Part shown: positions 56,600 through 64,000 of the stretch, one piece after another
Layout of the letters: every line of letters starts with the position of its first letter
Position numbering within the stretch: the first letter of the stretch is position 1
Origin: Anodontia alba
Taxonomy: Eukaryota; Mollusca; Bivalvia; Lucinida; Lucinidae
Length of the DNA stretch: 64,000 nt
Direction of reading: 5' to 3'
Assembly: GCA_964016985.1 (NCBI GenBank)
Contig: OZ024824.1
Location: 121,261,839-121,325,838 of the forward strand
Program-made: the position numbers and the translations under genes
Notes under the pieces: generated by a model
Told to the model about the DNA's origin: nothing
Databases searched by the model: none
The model's input: only the letters and a program-made list of their open reading frames with translations

Positions 56600-56730
56600 C
56601 TGTGTAACTAAAGAAACACTGATTACTGTAGAATATATCGATTAAGAGTTAAAATCCTGATCAGAGTGTGCAGATGCGCAGACTGATCTGGATCTTTAGT
56701 GTTTGCATAATACACAATGTACATAATTTC
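56600..56730. repeat. GATCCAGATCAG-type dispersed repeat
   Basis: TCCTGATCAGAGTGTGCAGATGCGCAGACTGATCTGGATCTTTAGTGTTTGC. Its minus-strand translation gives KDPDQSAHLHTLIRI, a repeat-derived peptide and not a gene. Confidence 0.65.
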
Positions 56731-56929
56731 CCTTTTTTCATAATCTGACACACCTGCCCTTTTTCTGAGACAGGTCACGGGGTCCTGCAATTCTTGAGAT
56801 GATAAGATAAAACTAGAAATAGCATATGCTTCATTAATTTTTATGTAAGTTTTTTTTGACAGTTTGTCTATTTTTTTTTTTCTTAAGTTTAAATGATTGT
56901 TAAACAACGTTCATGCATCAAGGGAAAAG

Positions 56930-57370
56930 TGATGATGATATTCTTATTTTTCCCAGACAGTAGGCTTTGACATGCCATGCGAATTGTCTCCAACAGAGAC
57001 AGTTATTATGGACTGTCAAACCTTTTCTTTTCTTTTTGTGGGGGTGGGGGAGGGGTAAAAATTTTAACCCTTAACCTTTTCCACTCTCTGGACTAATTCA
57101 GCAGCAATAAACTGGTGATATTTGTTGAATTTTCCCCAGAAAATAGGATTTGACATTTGCATGAAATGTCAAACCATTTCCTTTTTAGGGGTGGGGGGTG
57201 ATATTTGATCCCTTAACGTTTATCACTTTCTGGGGTAATTCAGCATGCGGTAAAGTGGTTATTGTCTTAGTTTATCCAGAAAATAGGATTTGATACTTCA
57301 TGCAAATAGTCTTCATTGGAGACAATTTTCATGAAATGTCAAATCCTGTTTTGAAAATAAAACATACAGA
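56930..57370. repeat. Three adjacent TTTGACATTTCATGC-type repeats
   Basis: Copies begin near 56945, 57115 and 57275. Each has CAGAAAATAGGATTTGA, a short hairpin (GTCTCCAACAGAGAC; GTCTTCATTGGAGAC), and GAAATGTCAAA. Each later copy is preceded by CACTTTCTGG.GTAATTCAGCA. They are arranged head to tail at about 165-bp spacing. Confidence 0.7.
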
Positions 57371-57404
57371 GGAGTTGTTCAGGATAAGTATTTGGTGATT
57401 GTAT

Positions 57405-57600
57405 TTTTTTTCTCTCCATAAAACATATGTTGTGGGTATTCATTAGATGAGCCACACCAAGGTTCTTCAAATGAGTACTCATAACATGTTTTTGCTTCAC
57501 CGAGGTGCATCAAATTAATACCTACAACATATGTTTTAATGGAGAACTGGAGAAAATTATCCCATATTTATGTTGTCTGCAAAACTTTTACCCAAAGTGC
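57405..57600. repeat. Hairpin repeat with GTTGTGGGTATTC stem
   Basis: AAAACATATGTTGTGGGTATTC pairs with AATACCTACAACATATGTTTT, with an inner GTTCTTCAAATGAGTACTCATAACATG arm. Its stem resembles those at 20102 and in family A. Confidence 0.65.
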
Positions 57601-58424
57601 TAAGGGCTTAACTGATAAGTACTATGCTAATTCGCGCCATCAATGGGTCCTAGGTTTATGAAATAGGATTGTCTTTATGCTGTGAACAAATAGCCCAAAG
57701 CTATTTATGTACCTGTCTTGAAAGAAATGTCCTGTTTGTACACCTCTGTCCAGCTGATGGTCTTTGTGAGCTTTGCAGACTGGTTTCAAACTACTAAATT
57801 ATCAAATTACCAATAATAATGAAAACCTCTAAATTTACTTTTTTTCTTTTTTGTTCTAATCATGTACCCTTATACTACTAGAAAAGGAAATAATGACTAG
57901 CTTTGTTTGTACTCTAGACCCAGACCAAACTGTGCTCAGGCACAGAATGACCAGGAAGATTGTTTATCATATACTGATCTTAACAATCAGATCTGTAACA
58001 CACATTAAGCAAAGAGCATAACCTTGCTCAGAAAGCGCAATGGGGTCTTGGTCTACAAAGTGCACATACCTGAAGGTTGCTTAAAACACTGTAATATTTG
58101 ATATTACTCATTTATGCTAAAAAAGGGACATTGACAAATAGATAAGAACTTTAGACCCAGATCAGACGCCGCATATCATAGTGTCTGGTGAGCATTGATA
58201 AAACACACTTGATTGCATTCTGATTAATAGGTTTCTTTAATCTGTGGTGATAGTATTGATGAGAAATAGGTTATCTAGATCACCTTAACGAGTAGGTATC
58301 TTTAATTACTGTACTAACAAATGTCTAAGGATAACCTAACTTAATAACGGAGGTATGAAGACTGCCCTTTGAGGTTAAGAAGTGGATGACATAGGCCTTT
58401 CCCCTGTATTCATTATCCATATGC

Positions 58425-58640
58425 TTCTTTCTTTCTTTCTTTCTCTTTCTTCCTGTCTTTCTCTTTCTTTCTTTCTTTCTCTTTCTTTGTTTCTTTCTTT
58501 CGTTTGTATTGTAACAACAAATGTCTTAGGATAACTTAATAACGGAGGTACGCTGACTGTCCTATGATGTTAAGAAGTGGATGACATAGGTCTTTCTCCT
58601 GTATTCATTATCCTTAGGCTTCTTTCTTTCTTTCTTTAGT
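58425..58640. repeat. (CTTT)n microsatellite within duplicated flank
   Basis: CTTTCTTT tracts at about 58425-58503 and 58620-58640 are each preceded by AAGAAGTGGATGACATAGG...CCTGTATTCATTATCC. This marks a tandem duplication of roughly 190 bp (about 58310-58440 and 58510-58625). Confidence 0.85.
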
Positions 58641-58659
58641 TAATGGTTATCATAAAGTA

Positions 58660-59110
58660 ATGTTTTGTTGTTGTTTTTTTTATTCATTCATTCATTTTTT
58701 TTTCAAATTACTTATATTTAATTAAATTTTCCCATTTGTTTTCTCCAGGTGAAATGATCATTTTTCTTTCATAAATTGTACCGAACTATCATCAGTAATT
58801 AAATACAACCTTAATTAACTCATCTGTTTTCTTAGATTAACTATTGTTCTTCATTTTAAAATCTTACTGAATTACCATTCATTAAATATTTAAATATAAC
58901 ACTTTTTTAATTTATTAATTACTTTTGTTTTCTTAGGTTAAACTATTGAAATTCGTTTAAAAATCATATTGAATTATTTATAACTAAATACAAACACTTT
59001 TTATCTAATTTAAAATAATAATAATAATAACAATAATAATTGATTTTAATCAATTAATATTTTGTTATTATCATTGTTAATTCTTAGGTTAAGAATAATC
59101 TGCTGATATT
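58660..59110. repeat. Degenerate AT-rich repeat, ~125-bp spacing
   Basis: TTTTCTTAGGTTAAACTATTG-type segments near 58828, 58930 and 59083, with TTAATTA-rich intervals, look like eroded tandem units. Confidence 0.5.
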
Positions 59111-59459
59111 CATTCATTCATTCTAACTCGGACCTAGTCCAGTGTATATTGGGTCCAAGATTCTAAAGTGCACCCATACATGATTTAATCTGAATTGTAG
59201 CAATACTGTAGGTGTGTGTGACACTGAGCTGATTACACACCAGCTACACAGGTAAGACGACCGGTCAAAGGGAATTAACCGAATCCTATCTAAAATGGAA
59301 TATCGATAACCTGAGTGACAGTTCCTGTAGTACGATAATTCCTGGTAGTGCCTCGCCTCGGAGAGGCGGTTCTAACGAGTACCCACAATCTATGTTTTTG
59401 AGCAGAAATAAGAAAAATAATGTATACCCCTCTAAACCCCAGTTTTACTATATAAATGT

Positions 59460-59650
59460 TTTCTACGGTCATTCTCTCCCTTCCGCTGATTCAAGAAGGG
59501 CAGTTGTCAGTTTCTGGCGAAAGAATGTGCACAATACTGGTTAACCGCTTAGAGGACTAAGCCTGCCCAGTAAATGTGTGGTTAGGTAAACTGACCGCGC
59601 TCGACATGACCCCATTGGGTTGACTGGGCCGTAAAACCTCAACACAAATA
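59460..59650 (+). mobile_element. tRNA-derived SINE, 5'-truncated, with TSD
   Basis: It matches the body of 11338-11642 from TTCTACGGTCATTCTCTCCC to AACCTCAACACAAATA. It is flanked by TATAAATGT at 59451-59459 and 59651-59659, a 9-bp target-site duplication, inside the right half of a family A element. Confidence 0.92.
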
Positions 59651-59812
59651 TATAAATGTGGGGTTTAAGGGGGTCAAAATTATATAGGTATGTTTTCGTG
59701 ATGATCAAAATATTTAAGGGGACTTGATACACCTGGCAAATTTTGCGCCAGTCCCAAACAAAAGCGATAAATTTTGTAACCTGTTCCGTTTCCTATACCC
59801 TGAAACCAATCT

Positions 59813-60070
59813 GGACCCAGTTGTTCAAAACTAACGATGTCGTCAGTTAACGTAGCGTTAAAACTTTGTTCATTAGATATAGCATATACACTAATATTTT
59901 TGCTGAAAAAATGTGAGTAGCTTTTGCATTGCATTTTGCATTTGCAAAAGCTACTCACTTTTTTTTCAGCAAAAATACGTGTGAATTTGATATTGTACTT
60001 ACTAGAACAGTTAACATTTTGACCACTAACGAGCTCGTTAAGCTAACGAAGCTTTGAACAACTAGGCCCT
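59813..60070. mobile_element. Family B MITE-like element, copy 6
   Basis: GGACCCAGTTGTTCAAAAC and GCTTTGAACAACTAGGCCC termini. The hairpin tip is enlarged by GCATTGCATTTTGCATTTGC. Confidence 0.9.
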
Positions 60071-60199
60071 GAAAATTGGTCTATTCTACAACGTAAGAAT
60101 TTTCCTCGCAAATCTACAATAAAGAGTTTACTCCGAAAGAGATCAAATTATTCGGTTTTAGAGAAGATTCCTTTTGTAGAGGGGGGCAGAAACATGTTT

Positions 60200-60250
60200 T
60201 GATAGCGACACCGCCTCGTGGCTGCGAAGCAGCCACGCGGTGGCGTCAAA
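60200..60250. repeat. GC-rich hairpin
   Basis: CCGCCTCGTGGCTGC, GAA, GCAGCCACGCGGTGG. An isolated strong stem-loop with no recognised RNA identity. Confidence 0.75.
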
Positions 60251-61150
60251 TGGTAACGCGTATGGAATAGAACAGAATTGTGTGTACGGACCCCTTCAAA
60301 AAATATCTGCCGTGGCCTGAAAGGTCACAATGATTAAAAACCTGCGAATAACACCGAGTGTTTCGACTGAGACATGTGATGTCAATCAGCCAATGAAAGT
60401 GCTCAGTGATACGTTGTCTGGTTCCCGACCTTCTAGGTGTTGCGACAACTCTTGTATGATGTCGTATGACAACCAGCTTGTTTACTAAAATCTAACTGCT
60501 GTAGACTGCTTCACAGTTCGACAAATGTACTATCGTAAAAATTGACGACTGTAGTGAACCGTTAGTCACGTGTTTTATTCCGCTGCTGGCATTGGCCGAT
60601 AACAACACGTCATGCTGTAAACAAATGTGTATCGAAATCTCCCTGTTTATTTATAGAATAGCAGAAAGAATACCATCGCTCAGCGTTTATTTGTTTGTTT
60701 TTTAAACAAACATCCTATGTTGTATGTGTAATGATTATGCACAGGCACAGTGTTAAATACACAAGTATGTTTACAGGTTGATGATTTAAACAATAGCTAT
60801 AACATTTTCAGTCGTTACAGATTAGATTGTCATAATTTATCATCAATTAAGTCACTCACCCTTAAATCGCCAATCACAACTGCAGCAGACGACAGTTTGA
60901 TTCTTTTTTCAAAGAAAAGTCTTGATATTTTCATGTGAATCGTCTGCTGCAGAGGATTTGCATGAACTCTCAAGACTTGTTTCTTTTTAAAATTTAAAAA
61001 AAAAAAAAAATATCGGCTACAAAAAATGAATGTAATCAGGGAAGCCCGTCTATTTATAGACCTGAAGCAAACGCTTGGATTAGCAAGCGCTCGAGTGATC
61101 TGGATTACAAGGGTGTATTTGCCTTGATAAAAATTGGTTTTCTACAGTCC
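60251..61150. other. Mostly unique sequence with CCAAT-like motifs
   Basis: It contains CAATCAGCCAATGAAAG near 60392 and CATTGGCCGATAAC near 60591. A loose hairpin repeat (CTGCAGCAGACGACAG..CGTCTGCTGCAG) lies at 60880-60953. A promoter is possible but unproven. Confidence 0.35.
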
Positions 61151-61349
61151 TCGTTCTACGAGGTCATGTGGAGCAGTCTATAACTGCTGTCGACCATTTT
61201 TTTTTTCTCGATACACACACGAAAGCTTCTTTTACCTTTATGTTTGAAGTTCGATATGTCGGTCCGCGAAAAACGACGACAGAAACTTGTTCAAAATTCT
61301 TCAGCAAAATTCTTGATGTAGTAAAATGCATTTCAGGTACGCAACTGAT

Positions 61350-61510
61350 AGTGTAGCGTAACCGGGTGCCTATTGCCGGCGTGCATTGATTATGGGGTAT
61401 ACAGAAATCACGGCCCGCAGAGCACGGCCCCCGCCCATCGGGGCCAGCGAAATAGTTGGGCTGCCTGTAGTCTCCAGGGCAGAGCTGCCTTAGGCAGGGC
61501 CTGTTCATTA
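61350..61510. other. GC-rich patch of unknown nature
   Basis: Markedly GC-rich against an AT-rich background: GTAACCGGGTGCCTATTGCC, GGCCCGCAGAGCACGGCCCC, CCAGGGCAGAGCTGCC. A 114-codon minus-strand frame covers it (61164-61508) but shows no recognised domain. It is not a recognised tRNA, 5S or snRNA. Confidence 0.4.
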
Positions 61511-61842
61511 TGTGATCAGGTTGGGTAAAAGTCCCACAAATCTGGAGGCAATATCTTTAAATGGATACATTGTCGCAGTTATTTTTTTTTTAATTCGGTA
61601 GAATCAACATACAGCAATATCAGATCCATCATCAGTCCTGCCATTGTGAGCGACTATTTATCACTAAAGATTTGGTCATAATTTACCTGTCTGTCTGAGC
61701 ACGACTCTTACCATCATAACCATGTTATCTTTACTATATGTATTTGGTCAGACAGGCCTGAGCAGTGTAGACCCAGATGGGAGGGTGCAAAATGTGGCGT
61801 CTCATTGATTATTAGAAATATGTAATGATAATAATTTTTGTG

Positions 61843-61895
61843 GAATTTATCGATCAATTGATTATCTGATTAATTTTGTCAGCCTTATAGTTATA
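61843..61895 (-). repeat. GGCTGGCACAATTAATC-type terminal repeat
   Basis: TTATCGATCAATTGATTATCTGATTAATTTTGTCAGCCTTATAG is the reverse complement of the sequence at 63693, and a shorter relative starts near 62232 (AAGGCTGGCACAATTAATCAG). It resembles hAT-type transposon ends, but this is only inferred. Confidence 0.5.
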
Positions 61896-63339
61896 AACAA
61901 TAAAGCAAAAAATTCAAAGATAAATTATGTGGGACTAGACATAAAGGTATATAATTATTATACTGTACACATATGTATTGTAAAAAATTATCAAAACCAG
62001 ATCACAAATCTGGATTTCTATCATGGTTCTCTTTGCCATCACAGTAGCTCAAGTTGTTAAAATGACTGAAATAGTTTTTTACCCACACTTCTCAGTTATC
62101 TGGACAATTTATTAGCCTCACAAATACCAAGAACATTTTGAACCCTCAAAATCTTAGTGACATGCCCACGCTCCAACCCTGCACACACAAGCATATAGGT
62201 GCAGGCAAGTGAATTTCATTGTTCAAACACTAAGGCTGGCACAATTAATCAGCTAGTCATTTGGCTAGTTCCCGGTAACGGTATGCTTCATAACAATTTC
62301 CAAATAACTGGCTGATCAAAACTTAGATTGTTTTGGTTGATACAGAGTGCTATCCTTCCTTGAAATAACACGCTAAAGAATTTGTCATTCGCCTTTTGTT
62401 ATCTGCCCTTGCGATGACTGTACTCCGCTGATTTGGCTAGTTCTGTTAGTTCCAAGTAATGAATGAGGGATCTGTAAAAATCCCTCGGATAATGCAACAA
62501 CCTCTATGTATTACTTTATTAACTTGTATTATGTGTTACGGAGAAAATTAATTCAATATAAAGACATTCGTCACAGAGGGACAGGTTCACAAAGACCTTA
62601 AAACCAGCCTTTAAGCAAAAATCTCATAATTCATGGCATAAGGATTTTTTGGCATGTACACCCTCCTGACTGCAAGATTTAGCTCCTATTTTCTGGATTT
62701 AATGTTTCCAACATAAAAATATTTCAATGAGGTTTAAGAAGTTGAAAGCAGTATGTGCATAAGGTCCTATTTTCCCCCTTCTGAAACCCAAAAATAAAGT
62801 ATGCTTGCAGTAAAATTATGTGTTAATTAATCCAATTATAGCTAGTGTTTGGGGCTGTGTGATGCCCCTACAAAGTCTCCCTGCACTTCATCAAAGTGCA
62901 GATAATATATAAGCGACGACATGAGAAAACTTGTCTTCGAGGTTTGTAACCAAGTAAGACTGGTCTACTCAGCCATAGACTGGCTAACTCAGCCACAGCA
63001 CTGGATTAGCTAGTCTTGAAAGGTTTGATAGATTGTATACTGTCTAGACAGCAAACAACAATGGTGCTGATCAGACTGCGCAGATGCAAAATCTACGTGT
63101 CTTTGTTGTTCGCATATGGCATAAAGCAGGTTATCTCATGACGCTCATATTTCACTTTAGTTTTCTGTCACATATGTTGGATTCTTTTACATACATTACA
63201 TCAATATCTACACACCTTTAAACACCTTACCCGGAACTTGATTTCTGTGTCTGCTACTCACCTCAACTCCTTACCATACTTTATCTAAAATTTGAACAAG
63301 TATAACTTACTACCCAATGTTTTGTCTAAAAATAGCTGA

Positions 63340-63430
63340 ATGGGTGGCAAACAGTGTAGACCCTGATGGGACACTGCGTTTTGTGGCATCTCGTGTGCAT
63401 TTTCACTGTTGTTTTGGGCCTGTCTGGCTA
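63340..63430. repeat. Copy of CAAACAGTG inverted repeat family
   Basis: GGCAAACAGTGTAGACCCTGATGGGACACTGCGTTTTGTGG...CACTGTTGTTTTGGGCC. Confidence 0.7.
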
Positions 63431-63689
63431 AATACGTCCAGAAAAGTATAACATATGATAAGAGACCTGCTCAGACAGACAGGTAAAATAATGACCAATT
63501 ATTCAGTGATTTCTAATTGATCATCGATCACAATGGCAGGACTGATTATTTATCATCTTTTAAGCTCCGATTAGCCAGCCCAACTGAATAATATAGATTA
63601 TTTGATTCTATTTTTTAAAAACCTGGACTAAAAGTCACATAATAATACATAAAAATTTAAACTATTATAAAAAAACTCATTGACTAGAA

Positions 63690-63790
63690 ATAAGGCCGGC
63701 ACAATTAATCGGATAATCAATTAATTGATCGATAAATTCAATAAAAATGATTATCATTACTGATTTGCTAATAATCGATCATTTGATTTC
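63690..63790 (+). repeat. GGCCGGCACAATTAATCGG-type terminal repeat
   Basis: AAGGCCGGCACAATTAATCGG followed by ATAATCAATTAATTGATCGATAAATTC and an inner inverted TAATAATCGATCATTTGATT. Confidence 0.55.
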
Positions 63791-63899
63791 TGTGTCTGTT
63801 ACTTCATCGTATTTACCCTTAGGATTCAGATATCTCAACTCCTTACCATACTTAATCTAAATTTTGAACAAGTACAGTTTTCTATCCACTGTTGTGTTT

Positions 63900-64000
63900 A
63901 AACATAGCTGGATGAGTGGCAAACAGTGTAGATCCTGATGAAACACCACATTTGCAGTGTCTCATCAAAGTCTACACCGTTTGCTCAGGCCTGTCTGACC
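63900..64000. repeat. Copy of CAAACAGTG inverted repeat family at right edge
   Basis: GGCAAACAGTGTAGATCCTGATGAAACACCAC pairs with CTCATCAAAGTCTACACCGTTTGC around ATTTGCAGTGT. It is cut by or ends at the window edge. Confidence 0.7.

Larger units (their letters stand above)
53788..59349. mobile_element. ~5.5-kb inserted segment with inverted termini
   Basis: The left edge reads CAGGAATTCTCGTACTACAGG. The right edge, as reverse complement, reads CAGGAATTATCGTACTACAGG, after CACTAC. These are 21-bp inverted termini with one mismatch. The CACTA-like outer bases of the right end suggest an EnSpm/CACTA-type or related element. The interior (53830-59320) shows no transposase, only AT-rich sequence and short repeats, so if it is a transposon it is non-autonomous or hollowed out. 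A clean target duplication could not be resolved. Confidence 0.6.
53653..59703 (+). mobile_element. One family A element split by a nested insertion
   Basis: The left half, 53653-53787, runs from CATTACGAAAACACGCC to GGTACTCGTTAGAACCG and stops near the centre of the palindrome. The right half resumes near 59350 with CCTCGGAGAGGCGGTTC and runs to ATGTTTTCGTGATG at 59703. Orientation and half type agree with an intact copy such as 40616-40894. The right half is itself interrupted by a SINE at 59460-59650. Read together this is one element opened by two later insertions. Confidence 0.75.
61600..63560. repeat. Inverted-repeat pair ~1.9 kb apart
   Basis: ATCAGTCCTGCCATTGTGAGCGA near 61630 is the approximate reverse complement of TCGATCACAATGGCAGGACTGAT near 63526. 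TTTACCTGTCTGTCTGAGC near 61683 likewise matches GCTCAGACAGACAGGTAAAA near 63470. The interior has no gene. Confidence 0.6.

Noticed and set aside
50024..60000. A second tandem hexokinase half after the stop codon
   Set aside because: No further FSFP, DTxGT or MYLGE-like exons were found downstream. The TGA follows the normal short C-terminus.
60200..60250. Bacterial-type terminator or structured ncRNA
   Set aside because: It is an isolated GC-rich hairpin without a U-tract or conserved RNA features, in a eukaryotic context.
61164..61508. 114-codon minus-strand frame as a gene
   Set aside because: It covers the GC-rich patch, but no family is recognised and no splice or start context is compelling, so it is kept only as a finding.

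Overview
This is a eukaryotic nuclear window, most likely from a marine bivalve mollusc. It is AT-rich and dominated by repeats, with large GT-AG introns, a tRNA-headed SINE, Penelope-like reverse transcriptase remnants and mobile elements with tandem-repeat cores of the kind common in clam, mussel and oyster genomes. The species cannot be named from the sequence alone, and there are no prokaryotic signs such as operons, ribosome binding sites or dense coding.

The one host gene I can support is the 3' part of a hexokinase-like gene on the + strand. It has eight coding exons at 3784-3923, 13800-13905, 20464-20552, 25295-25407, 35729-35884, 39180-39322, 41093-41226 and 49925-50023 (stop TGA). 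The splice phases agree at every junction. Joined, the exons give 980 coding bases, starting at the sugar-binding FSFP strand and ending after the adenosine-binding loop. The 5' exons, with the first phosphate loop, should lie left of the window. Sugar-contact residues and the catalytic Asp are retained, but neighbouring positions differ from ordinary animal hexokinases, so this looks like a divergent paralog.

The rest is mobile and repeated DNA. (1) Positions 1-11040, 15450-16560, 29650-33600, 34985-35635, 37500-38370, 41970-43250 and 45034-46921 are tandem-cored elements with unit lengths of about 135 to 344 bp. Several begin with a hairpin and a (TCCG)n tract, and several end in the same GTGAGCG...GGGCCTCTTGTT terminus. 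They resemble Helentron-associated elements. (2) From 13 to 60 kb there are about 20 copies of a roughly 280-bp terminal-inverted-repeat element, called family A here, with a near-perfect central palindrome of about 80 bp. (3) Three other palindromic MITE-like families are present: B (GGGCCCAGTTGTTCAAAG ends), C (TACAGTTGACTCTCG ends) and D (GGCCCCGAGGTTATAAAAC ends). (4) Autonomous-element remnants are two Penelope-like reverse transcriptases (about 4540-5870 and 36440-37260), a frameshifted mariner transposase (24110-24791, minus) and a LINE reverse transcriptase fragment (44164-44580, minus). (5) SINE copies lie at 11338, 34680 and 59460.

The most notable structural finding is at 53653-59703. 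One family A copy is split near the centre of its palindrome by an insertion of about 5.5 kb with inverted termini, and its right half also carries a SINE with a 9-bp target duplication. Other notable signals are single-copy variants mirrored on both arms of a palindrome, and two Penelope-like remnants that each carry the same palindromic insert within the same short stretch of reverse transcriptase sequence. The last 4 kb (60-64 kb) hold only diffuse repeats and an unexplained GC-rich patch.
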